Positions 1 through 6,098 of a DNA stretch of 8,418 nucleotides are shown here, piece by piece. The notes beneath the pieces are model-generated. The model ran no database searches. It was not told the origin of the DNA and saw only the letters and a list, made by a program, of their open reading frames with translations. The DNA lies in NCBI GenBank assembly GCA_001829395.1, contig MIBD01000018.1, positions 697 to 9,114 on the forward strand, written 5' to 3'. Each line of letters starts with the position of its first letter. Position 1 is the first letter of the stretch. The position numbers and the translations under genes were made by a program. This DNA comes from Spirochaetes bacterium GWF1_49_6. Its GTDB lineage: Bacteria > Spirochaetota > Brevinematia > Brevinematales > GWF1-51-8.

Positions 1-92
1 TTGATATCGATATTAATCATCTGGAGCGCGTTGATGTAATTCCCTTCGGAAGACTTATATGTCTTAGTGACATTGATGAGTCGAATATCCAT
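1..92 (-). CDS. ABC transporter ATP-binding protein, N-terminus only (partial)
   Basis: Only the first 30 codons are in the window; the gene continues past the left edge. The visible peptide starts MDIRLINVTKTYKS and goes on to NALQMINIDI. This is the usual opening of LolD/MacB/FtsE-type ATPases: a first beta strand, the aromatic A-loop Tyr in the KTY motif, then a strand leading to Walker A, which lies outside. The ATG follows the stop of the upstream permease with no gap (TAAATG), and an AGAAGG ribosome-binding site sits within the end of the permease gene. By family knowledge it would energise the membrane protein encoded just before it, at the inner face of the cytoplasmic membrane. The substrate cannot be told. 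The family call rests on a short N-terminus plus context. Confidence 0.72.
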   Translation of the reverse strand, partial: MDIRLINVTKTYKSSEGNYINALQMINIDI

Positions 93-578
93 TTATCTTG
101 CCTTCTGTATATTTTCGGCGCGGCTGATCGCGATAATGGAATAGACCAGCGCCGATAGTGCGATTATCGCTATTTGCAGCAGTGAGAACCAGAAATACTT
201 CCAATCCGCCTGACGGAATATCGCGGTGATGAAAAAGAGCGCGACCGACATCAGGAAGAGGATAAGCATCTCGACAGTCGTGTTCAGTACGATGAACGAT
301 TTCGACGCGCCCAGCGAACGGTATAGCGCGACCACCTGAACCTCAGACGAAGTTTTTACGTAGAGTATCACTGAATTCGCGATCCCGATAATCGCGAAGA
401 TATAATAGAAATAGAGCGGATCGGCGGTGAGTATGCCGGTATCCATATTTTTCAACGTGAGCATGGTAGCCGTGAAAAACAGCGAATAGTTCAGGATAAC
501 GAAAAGGATACGCCAGAACAGGTGCACTTTCAGTTTTTTTATATTCAGCCAAAGGATATTCTGCAGCAAGTTAATCAT
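93..578 (-). CDS. Compact FtsX/MacB-like ABC permease subunit, 161 aa
   Basis: This is an integral membrane protein with four predicted helices at about residues 22-42, 56-75, 102-121 and 128-150. Between helices 2 and 3 lies ALYRSLGASKSFI (84-96), which matches the cytoplasmic coupling motif (R-x-L-G-A-S/T) of the FtsX/MacB/LolC permease domain. A normal family member carries a large extracytoplasmic domain between helix 1 and the other three; here that loop is only about a dozen residues, so the protein is a minimal version of the fold. I chose the ATG at 578 because it overlaps the previous stop as ATGA and has GGAAG upstream; a TTG at 593 would add five residues. It is followed without a gap by an ABC ATPase, so the two very likely form one transporter or mechanotransmission complex. 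The substrate is unknown, and a second permease may lie beyond the left edge. Confidence 0.75.
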   Translation of the reverse strand: MINLLQNILWLNIKKLKVHLFWRILFVILNYSLFFTATMLTLKNMDTGILTADPLYFYYIFAIIGIANSVILYVKTSSEVQVVALYRSLGASKSFIVLNTTVEMLILFLMSVALFFITAIFRQADWKYFWFSLLQIAIIALSALVYSIIAISRAENIQKAR

Positions 579-1450
579 TTTTCCGCTTCCCAAGGATCCT
601 GACTATAGACCCTTTTAATCATTTTTAATATCTCGAGACTATGAGCGGGATCGGGGTTTTTTATCACGATCATGCGCGCGTAACGGTCATAAATCTTTAT
701 TTTAGCGAGAGCCGGTTTGTATTCGTCTGTCAGCTCGTCGGCGATAATCACCAACCGGGGCTTTTTATCTATATAGGTTTCCAGTACCTTGTCGACTTCG
801 TTGACGGGAAACACATCGGTATCGGGATTGAAGTCGGCAGCGAGCGAAATATCGAATTCCTTTTTATGCTCGACCAGCAGCGTGATGATCTCGGTGTTCT
901 TCATAAAGCGCTGGGCGTACGACGGATGTCCGGGATTCAGCAGGACGAGCACCATCACCCCGCATTCCTCGAAACGGTAGTCGAGGGTGGTATCGCGGCT
1001 GAGCCTGACCTTGACCTCGTTCCATCTTTGGAAGGTGAGACGCTCCCCGTATTTCAGGATGGTCTCGAATAGGCCGCGGGAGTTTTTCCGGTATACCTCG
1101 GTGCATGACAGAAGGTAGCGTTTGCGCTTGGAGGAACGGTTCGCGTCCTCGAGGCCGCTGACGATACGGTCTATTTCTATCAGGTTCTTTCGCCCCAGGG
1201 GGTAACGGTAACGGTCGGGGTAGGTGGTTACGAGTTTCGCGAGTAGTTTCTCGGTGTAGATTACCTCGAACTCCATGACATTTGCGCGGATTAAAAGATC
1301 GTACTGGGACGCGTCGAATTTCATGCCCTGTGATATTTGCAGAATACCGCTGTTCGTATTGACATAAACGTCGTTCAGAAAAATAATCGGCATGTCTTCC
1401 GAACCGTATTTTTCATTGAGCCTAAGCGCTTCGTCGGTTTTTATCTTCAT
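575..1450 (-). CDS. Hypothetical protein, 291 aa, possible degenerate receiver-like C-terminus
   Basis: I do not recognise this gene. It has no signal peptide or membrane helix, so it is probably cytoplasmic. Residues about 20-70 (GILQISQGMKFDAS, then a gap, then MEFEVIY) resemble the small beta module that precedes HD-GYP domains, with the pattern 'lLpkGt-l...L...gv..vyv', but no HD or GYP motif follows. The middle is basic (around 108-130, SSKRKRYLL). The last 60 residues (PRLVIIADELTDEY, then ARMIVIKNPD) alternate hydrophobic strands and helices like a response-regulator receiver, but without the usual acidic pocket and phospho-Asp; this is a weak inference. It is first in an operon with a membrane protein and an ABC ATPase, overlapping the permease start by 4 nt, so a regulatory or accessory role for that transporter is plausible. 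The start ATG has GGGG seven bases upstream. Confidence 0.7.
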   Translation of the reverse strand: MKIKTDEALRLNEKYGSEDMPIIFLNDVYVNTNSGILQISQGMKFDASQYDLLIRANVMEFEVIYTEKLLAKLVTTYPDRYRYPLGRKNLIEIDRIVSGLEDANRSSKRKRYLLSCTEVYRKNSRGLFETILKYGERLTFQRWNEVKVRLSRDTTLDYRFEECGVMVLVLLNPGHPSYAQRFMKNTEIITLLVEHKKEFDISLAADFNPDTDVFPVNEVDKVLETYIDKKPRLVIIADELTDEYKPALAKIKIYDRYARMIVIKNPDPAHSLEILKMIKRVYSQDPWEAEK

Positions 1451-1477
1451 TTACAACCCCATTATAACACGACTAAG

Positions 1478-1505
1478 ATTATACATTATCTATGCCCGCT
1501 GTCAA
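1478..1505 (-). promoter_or_regulatory. Sigma-70-type promoter for the 291-aa/permease/ATPase operon
   Basis: Reading the minus strand, TTGACA (1505-1500) and TATAAT (1483-1478) are separated by 16 bp; both hexamers are perfect consensus. The predicted start of transcription near 1471 leaves a leader of about 20 nt before the ATG at 1450. A second TATAAT at 1466-1461 has no matching -35 and lies in the leader. Confidence 0.8.
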
Positions 1506-1578
1506 CCTTTATTTCTTTTCCCAAAAGAGAATTATTCCCTACATCATTAACGGTATCCCACCCGCCGGAACTGAAAAT

Positions 1579-1607
1579 TTATCAATAATTATCAAAATTA
1601 TTGATAA
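1579..1607. repeat. AT-rich perfect inverted repeat, 11-bp arms
   Basis: TTATCAATAAT (1579-1589) and ATTATTGATAA (1597-1607) are exact reverse complements around a 7-nt centre. It is in the non-coding stretch between the divergent operons, about 70 bp upstream of the -35 of the minus-strand promoter. It lacks the GC-rich stem and T-run of a terminator. It could be an operator for a dimeric regulator or simply a cruciform-prone AT-rich palindrome. Confidence 0.6.
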
Positions 1608-1651
1608 TCCACGCTTGATAATATGATAGTTCAATGCGAACTCACGGTTAT

Positions 1652-1680
1652 TTGACAGACCCGCTGTAAAAACGGATAAT
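1652..1680 (+). promoter_or_regulatory. Possible promoter for the solute-binding lipoprotein gene
   Basis: TTGACA (1652-1657) is followed after 17 bp by GATAAT (1675-1680). It is the best promoter-like pair on the plus strand upstream of the lipoprotein gene, but it would give a leader of about 270 nt that contains the whole palindromic element at 1728-1847. I found no good pair closer to the gene, so this remains tentative. Confidence 0.38.
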
Positions 1681-1727
1681 AAAGGGCGCCGATATGGGCT
1701 TTTTAACGAACAAGGAATCCTGCTTTT

Positions 1728-1847
1728 TTTTGTCACTGCGAGACGCGAAGCGGCGAAGCAGTCTGTATATCTTCTCTTGAGTTATTAAAGCAGATTGCTT
1801 CTACCGAGCTTCAATAAGTCTTGTAGCGCGGCATCGCAATGACAAAA
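1728..1847. repeat. 120-bp imperfect palindromic intergenic element (MITE/REP-like)
   Basis: The outer arms are TTTTGTCACTGCG (1728-1740) and CGCAATGACAAAA (1835-1847), complementary except at one base. Inner arms GAAGCAGTCTG (1755-1765) and CAGATTGCTTC (1791-1801) also pair with one mismatch. The wording 'GTCA-TGCGAG...GCGAAGC.AATCTG' is, from general knowledge, a dispersed non-coding repeat seen in many unrelated bacterial genomes. It encodes no protein and is probably a non-autonomous, hairpin-forming element. It lies just upstream of the lipoprotein gene and may be part of its transcript. Confidence 0.7.
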
Positions 1848-1956
1848 TCGGGTTTGTCAACACACTCGTATGGATCGATTCAATCATCGCCGGAACAGCA
1901 CGAATGGTACTATGATTGTATTAACCGATGTAAACAAATTGAAATTGGAGAGGACT

Positions 1957-3630
1957 ATGAAACTGAAATTATCGTTAATCGTTTTCGCGTTGGTAATGCT
2001 CCTGTCGGGCTGCGGGGACACCAGCGCGGCGTTCGACCCCAATACGCTTTTTATATGGCTGCCGAGTAACCCCACGACATTAAATCCCGTAAGCTCGGTC
2101 GATTTATACGCCTCCTATGTCGAATACCGGGTATTCGACGCGCTAATCGAGTACGATTCCAATATGCGGCCCGTCCCGTGTGTCGCGAAATCATGGGAAT
2201 GGACGCGCGAGAACGTCATCGTGACCAACCATGTCTTATCTACGAACGAAGAAAATGTGATCATAACAAATAAACAAATTAAAACGGTGAATATGTATGT
2301 ATTGACATTTCACCTGCGGGACGACGTGTACTGGCACGACGGGGTGAAAAATACCGCGCAGGATTTCGTGTATACTTACAACCAAATTATGAAACCCGAA
2401 AGTATGGCGCAGAATAAAATCCCGATGTTCGAGAACCTCGTTTCGAAGGTCGAAGCCCCGGACGATTATACGTTCAAGGTATATTACCTGCGTCTGCATG
2501 TTCCCGCAATCGGGAACTGGGAGGGGATGTTCCCCGTTCCGAAGCATATCTATGAACACGAAGATTTTATGAATTCCCCCTACAATCGCGCGCCTATCGG
2601 GAACGGGGAGTATTGCTTCAAGGAATGGAAGCAGGCGACGTCCATCACGCTGGTCAAGAATACGAACTACTGGCGCGAACAGCCCAAGTTCGACAAGATT
2701 GTTTACCGTATTATTTCCGACGATAACGCCGCCCTTGCCGCGTTTAAAAAGGGTCTATTCGATTATAAATCCATGCGCCCGGAAGAATACGAGAATGAAA
2801 AGGATAAGGACTATTTTACGAACGGGTATTATGTTATAAAAACATTGCTGAGAAGTTATTGGCATATCACATGGAATTGTAAAAAAGGTTCGCTGTTCGA
2901 CGATAAGCTCGTGCGTCTGGCGATGACCTACGCGCTCGACCGTTATTCCCTCGCGACCAATTATTTCCACAATCAGGTAATTGTTATCAGCGGGCCGTTC
3001 TTCTACGCAAACTGGGCGTATGATAAGAGTATCGCGCCCCTTCCGTTCGACCTGAACATGGCGAAGGAACTTCTCGCGCAGGCGGGATGGACGGACAGCG
3101 ACGGGAACGGTATCCTCGATAAGAATGGGAAGGAGTTCCGGTTCGAGATACTGCTCGGCCAGACTCTTTCCGGTGAGGCGATCGTGCAGAACCTCAAGGA
3201 GAACCTCGCGAAGCTCGGGATAATCGCCGAACCGCGCGTACTGGAATGGTCGGCGTTCGACGCGCGTCTCAAGGAGCATTCGTTCGAGGCGGCATGTTTC
3301 GGGTGGAGCACCGATATCGACCCCGATCCGTTCGACCTCTGGCATTCCAGTCAGATTAAGAACGGCATCAACTACTGCAATTACTCGAACCCCGAAGCGG
3401 ATAAGCTGATCGAATTGGGGCGTATCGAACTCGATCCGAAGAAGCGGGCGGAGATTTATCACAAAGTCCATAAGATTCTTGCCGAGGACCAGCCGATGAC
3501 GGTATTGTTCGATCCGATCGCAGTCACGGCGTTTAAGAAGGAGCTGAAGGGTGTGGTTATCGTACCCGGGCTCAATCTCCACGAGTACTACGCGGGGCTT
3601 TTACAGTGGTATAAGACCGGTAAAAAGTAG
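1957..3630 (+). CDS. ABC transporter substrate-binding lipoprotein, family 5 (peptide/DppA-OppA type)
   Basis: The 557-aa precursor has a classic lipoprotein signal: MKLK, a hydrophobic run, then the lipobox LSGC with the modified Cys at residue 19. The mature protein follows the SBP_bac_5 fold: LNPVSS.D....Y.V.DAL near 42-63, the family signature around TFHLRDDVYWHDG (117-129), the FVYTYNQIM helix, and a C-terminal lobe ending near GLLQWY. The length is typical for DppA/OppA. It would bind oligopeptides or similar solutes at the periplasmic face of a membrane. I chose this ATG because GGAGAGG sits three bases upstream and it begins the signal peptide; an in-frame ATG at 1870 would put 29 polar residues before it. 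No permease or ATPase genes adjoin it, so it is an orphan binding protein. Residues 85-112 form an unusual insertion with a 14-residue repeat (ENVIVTN / ENVIITN). Confidence 0.93.
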   Translation: MKLKLSLIVFALVMLLSGCGDTSAAFDPNTLFIWLPSNPTTLNPVSSVDLYASYVEYRVFDALIEYDSNMRPVPCVAKSWEWTRENVIVTNHVLSTNEENVIITNKQIKTVNMYVLTFHLRDDVYWHDGVKNTAQDFVYTYNQIMKPESMAQNKIPMFENLVSKVEAPDDYTFKVYYLRLHVPAIGNWEGMFPVPKHIYEHEDFMNSPYNRAPIGNGEYCFKEWKQATSITLVKNTNYWREQPKFDKIVYRIISDDNAALAAFKKGLFDYKSMRPEEYENEKDKDYFTNGYYVIKTLLRSYWHITWNCKKGSLFDDKLVRLAMTYALDRYSLATNYFHNQVIVISGPFFYANWAYDKSIAPLPFDLNMAKELLAQAGWTDSDGNGILDKNGKEFRFEILLGQTLSGEAIVQNLKENLAKLGIIAEPRVLEWSAFDARLKEHSFEAACFGWSTDIDPDPFDLWHSSQIKNGINYCNYSNPEADKLIELGRIELDPKKRAEIYHKVHKILAEDQPMTVLFDPIAVTAFKKELKGVVIVPGLNLHEYYAGLLQWYKTGKK

Positions 3631-3664
3631 GGGTAATAAAATCGCCGGATGAGTCCGCCGTTTG

Positions 3665-3693
3665 TTGACGGAAAACGAGATATAATATAAAAT
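3665..3693 (+). promoter_or_regulatory. Promoter for the DUF4912 gene
   Basis: TTGACG (3665-3670) and TAAAAT (3688-3693) are 17 bp apart, within an AT-rich stretch that also includes TATAAT at 3681-3686 (too close to serve with this -35). Transcription would start near 3700, giving a leader of about 50 nt. This suggests the gene is expressed apart from the lipoprotein gene before it. Confidence 0.6.
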
Positions 3694-3749
3694 ATCCCGT
3701 AATTTTTTAATTTAGTGCGGAACCTCACTGGAACTGCAAGGAGGCGACA

Positions 3750-4850
3750 ATGAAAAAAGCGGAATTGAAGGATTTAAAGAAAGCCGATCTGGAGAAGAAA
3801 GCTAAAGATTTGGGAATAAAAGTGGGCGCCGGCATGAGCAAAGAGGATATTATCGACCAGATCGTTAAGGTAACCAAACAGTCTGACGGCAAGGGCGCCA
3901 AGAAAAAAGACGACGTCAAGCCGTTAAAACAAACGAAGCTCAACGGTATCAGCGACACGATGAAAGGGGAAAGCAAGAAGTTCGAAATCGAGGACAATCG
4001 CGGGTATGTCGAACCTACCTACGAACTGGTCGGCGATGAGACCTATGTCCTTCCCCCGGAGTACGGCGATACCAAGATCACCCTGCTCGTTCAGGACCCT
4101 TACTGGATGCACGCCTATTGGGAGATCAACGACGAAGCCCGCAAGAAGTTTAAGATCGAGCGCGGCAAGCACAATGTGCCGATGGCGATCCGCGTGTATA
4201 ACGCGTCCACGAAGGAAAGTTTCGACGTCGAGATCAACGATAACGCGCGGAGCTGGTACTTCAAGATTCCCATCGCGGGACTCCCGTTCTATGCCGAACT
4301 CGGCCTAAAGGATGCGAAAGGCAAATTTGTCGTGATCGCGCAGTCGAACACGGTCAATGTCCCGACCGATAAGCCGTCCGAAGTGATCGACGAGAAGTGG
4401 ATATCCAAGGAAGACCGCGCGAAGGCCGAGGAATTGTTCAAGCGTTCCGGCGGGTATATCATCCATAAGCTGGTAGGCTCGCAGAGCATGACCGAGTGGA
4501 TGATGTCGCCGAATTCGGTATCGTCCGCGGGTAGTTTCGGTGCGGGAAGCGGTTCCGGCGGTGTCGCCGCGAAGAAGCTCCCCGTGCAGAAGGGGCGCAA
4601 GTTCTGGGCCGAGCTTCATACCGAACTCATCGTGTACGGCGCGACCGAGCCTGACGCTATCGCGTCCGTGGGCGGAGTGCCGATCAAGCTGAGTCCCAAC
4701 GGTACGTTCTCGGTACGTTTCTATCTCAAGGACGGCGACCATTCCGTGCCGTTTATCGCGACGTCCCGTGACGAAGTGGATACGATCGAGATCACCCCGT
4801 TCGTAGTCAAGCGCACCGAGCGTGTGGAAAGGAAGAACAAGCCCGAGTAA
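3750..4850 (+). CDS. DUF4912 domain protein with N-terminal Rho/SAP-like domain and C-terminal Ig-like domain
   Basis: This is a 366-aa cytoplasmic-looking protein with no signal peptide. Residues 1-42 (LKDLKKADLEKKAKDLGIKV, then KEDIIDQIV) form a helix-extended-helix motif like Rho N-terminal/SAP domains, which usually bind nucleic acid. A Lys-rich linker (43-80) follows. Residues about 98-215 fit DUF4912: LPPEYGDTKITLLVQDPYW, then HAYWEI, RVYN, W.F.I and AELGL. A Gly/Ser linker (258-271) leads to a beta-rich domain (284-352) containing ELIVYGATEPDA, SVGGVPIKL, NGTF and VRFYLKDG, which resembles the Ig/carbohydrate-module repeats at the ends of DUF4912 proteins. The function is not established; elsewhere I recall DUF4912 genes near alpha-glucan enzymes, but none is present here. 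A strong AAGGAGG (3738-3744) precedes the ATG by five bases, and a terminator follows closely, so it appears monocistronic and well translated. Confidence 0.88.
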   Translation: MKKAELKDLKKADLEKKAKDLGIKVGAGMSKEDIIDQIVKVTKQSDGKGAKKKDDVKPLKQTKLNGISDTMKGESKKFEIEDNRGYVEPTYELVGDETYVLPPEYGDTKITLLVQDPYWMHAYWEINDEARKKFKIERGKHNVPMAIRVYNASTKESFDVEINDNARSWYFKIPIAGLPFYAELGLKDAKGKFVVIAQSNTVNVPTDKPSEVIDEKWISKEDRAKAEELFKRSGGYIIHKLVGSQSMTEWMMSPNSVSSAGSFGAGSGSGGVAAKKLPVQKGRKFWAELHTELIVYGATEPDAIASVGGVPIKLSPNGTFSVRFYLKDGDHSVPFIATSRDEVDTIEITPFVVKRTERVERKNKPE

Positions 4851-4878
4851 GTTTATTATCGAGGGTTGAATAGATGCG

Positions 4879-4904
4879 GGGCTGCCGGAAACGGCGGCCC
4901 TTTT
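4879..4904 (+). terminator. Rho-independent terminator after the DUF4912 gene
   Basis: GGGCTGCCG (4879-4887), a GAAA tetraloop, and CGGCGGCCC (4892-4900) form a 9-bp stem with one G-U pair, followed by TTTTATATT. It lies 28 bases past the DUF4912 stop codon. Confidence 0.88.
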
Positions 4905-5151
4905 ATATTGCGATGCATGACGAGTAATAATAGGGAAATACTATACCCCGTTTTCAAGTGGATTTCACGGATGAAGGCGGATGCCTCGACATCCCGCACA
5001 GGAGCGCGGGACAACCGGCGGATACTGAGCGTAGCCGAAGTGTCCGATTCCCCCATTAGCGGATTGGAGTTGATTTTGCTGATAAGCGCAGATAGATACG
5101 GATTAGAATTTATAGAGTTATTGACAAAGAATTGGATAGGAGAAAAATAAA
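4905..5151. other. Gene-poor gap with short repeat debris before the DUF2442 gene
   Basis: No gene is convincing here. A small stem TCCCGC (4992-4997) / GCGGGA (5006-5011) abuts a segment at 5009-5045 that starts GGACA and ends TGTCC and contains ACTGAGCGTAGCCGAAGTG, a wording common in dispersed intergenic repeats. A frame open to 5150 ends ELLTKNWIGEK, but it would have to start in or before the terminator, so only a gene remnant could be argued. DUF2442 genes are often preceded by a DUF4160 gene; none is intact here. Confidence 0.5.
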
Positions 5152-5400
5152 ATGAGGGTAAGGGCGAACGCGATTAAGGTCTGGTTCGATCAGGATAATC
5201 TATGGATATTGTTAAGCGACGGACGACAGATGAGCGTCCCGTTAGCGTATTTCCCGCGTCTTATCAACGCATCGCCTGCCCAGCGTGAAAAATTTATCCT
5301 CAGCGGAAACGGTACGGGCATCCATTGGGACGAACTGGATGAGGATATCAGCGTGGAAAACCTTATCCTCGGTATCGGCGATTTAACGTCGGCGAAATAG
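5152..5400 (+). CDS. DUF2442 domain protein, 82 aa
   Basis: This small soluble protein matches the DUF2442 pattern along its whole length: IKVWFDQDNLWILLSDGR near the start, then the strand-turn VPLAYFPRL (about 24-32), ASPAQREKF (about 35-43), and the C-terminal IHWDELDEDISVENLILG. The family's molecular role is not established; it often appears as the second gene after DUF4160 and has been suggested to belong to toxin-antitoxin-like or accessory modules. Here the partner is missing, and the gene instead faces a PIN-domain pair on the opposite strand whose last gene ends 47 bp beyond this stop. AGGAG (5138-5142) lies nine bases before the ATG. No convincing promoter was found close by. Confidence 0.88.
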   Translation: MRVRANAIKVWFDQDNLWILLSDGRQMSVPLAYFPRLINASPAQREKFILSGNGTGIHWDELDEDISVENLILGIGDLTSAK

Positions 5401-5447
5401 GGGAATAAAAGTGATTTACAATGGGGTTCCTGTATAACACTATTCAT

Positions 5448-5624
5448 TCATTCCCTTACCGAAGTAAATTCTTGAAACGCCGGCTTTTCCCGGAATTTCC
5501 TCCATATTTCATTTTTATCCATTTCGTTCTTGATTTCGGCGACTATTTCCTCGAGAGAGCGGTCACTTTCTTTTTCACGGATTTCCCTGACTGTTTTCAG
5601 GCAGTCTATTTGTTTATTCTTCAT
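5448..5624 (-). CDS. Small protein downstream of the PIN gene, 58 aa, putative antitoxin
   Basis: The peptide opens MKNKQIDCLKTVREIREKES, continues RSLEEIVAEIKNEMDK and ends FQEFTSVRE; it is highly charged and predicted helical. Its start overlaps the end of the PIN gene by 11 nt (ATGAAGAATAA), with GGAGG nine bases upstream inside the toxin gene, so translation is probably coupled. From family knowledge, short proteins with the pattern 'DCvkmvReIRek' commonly follow this kind of PIN-domain gene. I infer that it is the cognate antitoxin, with the acidic/helical C-terminal half wrapping the toxin. It lacks an obvious ribbon-helix-helix or AbrB DNA-binding segment, so autoregulation by this protein is not evident. 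The frame has no alternative longer start that makes sense. Confidence 0.78.
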   Translation of the reverse strand: MKNKQIDCLKTVREIREKESDRSLEEIVAEIKNEMDKNEIWRKFREKPAFQEFTSVRE

Positions 5625-6078
5625 CTCCGATTACCTCCATCGGGGTTCTTATATCCAGCACGGGATAACCTTCTTTTAAATTAACCGCGTTGAATTGATG
5701 TATCTTTTGAAAATTTACGATATGCCGGAAATTCCAACTCACCAGAACGTCTATTTTTATAACAGTGGCAATCGCGATATGCAGGGCGTCAAGTTCATAT
5801 TTTTCACTTACGATCTTGGATTCCATGTAACGTTCCGCTAATTTACGCATTTCATCAGTCGTTTCTACTGTTTCGATATATTCGGGCGGAATGGATAGAA
5901 TCACCTCTTTTACGAACGACGGCGCCTTCGATATCTCGTATGCGGTGATATCCGAAACGACCGCGATTAAACCGCCTTTCCTGATATTATCGAAAAGACG
6001 ATTCGAGTATTGTTCGAACTCCTTATCGAAACACCCGCCGATTACAGAAGTATCGAGGTATAATTTTATTTTTTTCAT
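5614..6078 (-). CDS. PIN-domain protein, VapC-like ribonuclease toxin candidate, 154 aa
   Basis: The protein has the PIN nuclease layout: YLDTSVIGG with acidic D9, SDITAYEI with E48, DALHIAIAT with D97, and LVSWNFRHIVN (112-122), where Asn116 stands where many VapC toxins have an acid; this 'SWNF' form is usual in one PIN subfamily. The end carries the subfamily tail GYPVLDIRTPMEVI. PIN toxins cut RNA (tRNA, rRNA or mRNA) with Mg2+ in the cytoplasm; the target here is unknown. I start at ATG 6078 with AGGCGGGA six bases upstream; a TTG at 6084 would leave almost no leader after the predicted promoter. Gene order is toxin first, small partner second, the reverse of canonical vapBC. Confidence 0.86.
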   Translation of the reverse strand: MKKIKLYLDTSVIGGCFDKEFEQYSNRLFDNIRKGGLIAVVSDITAYEISKAPSFVKEVILSIPPEYIETVETTDEMRKLAERYMESKIVSEKYELDALHIAIATVIKIDVLVSWNFRHIVNFQKIHQFNAVNLKEGYPVLDIRTPMEVIGDEE

Positions 6079-6098
6079 TTTCAATCCCGCCTATGAAT

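Noticed and set aside
641..1072. 143-codon open frame on the plus strand opposite the 291-aa gene
   Set aside because: It lies fully inside a gene with a consensus promoter and coupled downstream genes on the other strand, and shows no domain; it is an antisense shadow.
2755..3582. 275-codon open frame on the minus strand
   Set aside because: Antisense to the clear solute-binding protein; it is open because of codon bias, with no recognisable protein features.
3641..3660. Possible terminator after the lipoprotein gene (CGCCGGA-TGAG-TCCGCCG)
   Set aside because: The stem has a C-C mismatch and no T-run follows, so it is not a convincing intrinsic terminator.
5121..5149. TTGACA box just before the DUF2442 gene as a promoter
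   Set aside because: With a 17-bp spacer the -10 position would place the transcription start inside or past the start codon.
4866..5150. 94-codon open frame upstream of the DUF2442 gene
   Set aside because: It starts at a TTG ahead of a strong terminator, reads through the hairpin and repeat debris, and has no recognisable domain. At most its last 30 codons could be a remnant.
5411..5440. Weak stem between the convergent DUF2442 and 58-aa genes (GTGATTTACA / TGTATAACAC)
   Set aside because: Only eight of ten pairs, AT-rich and no T-run on either strand; not enough to call a terminator.
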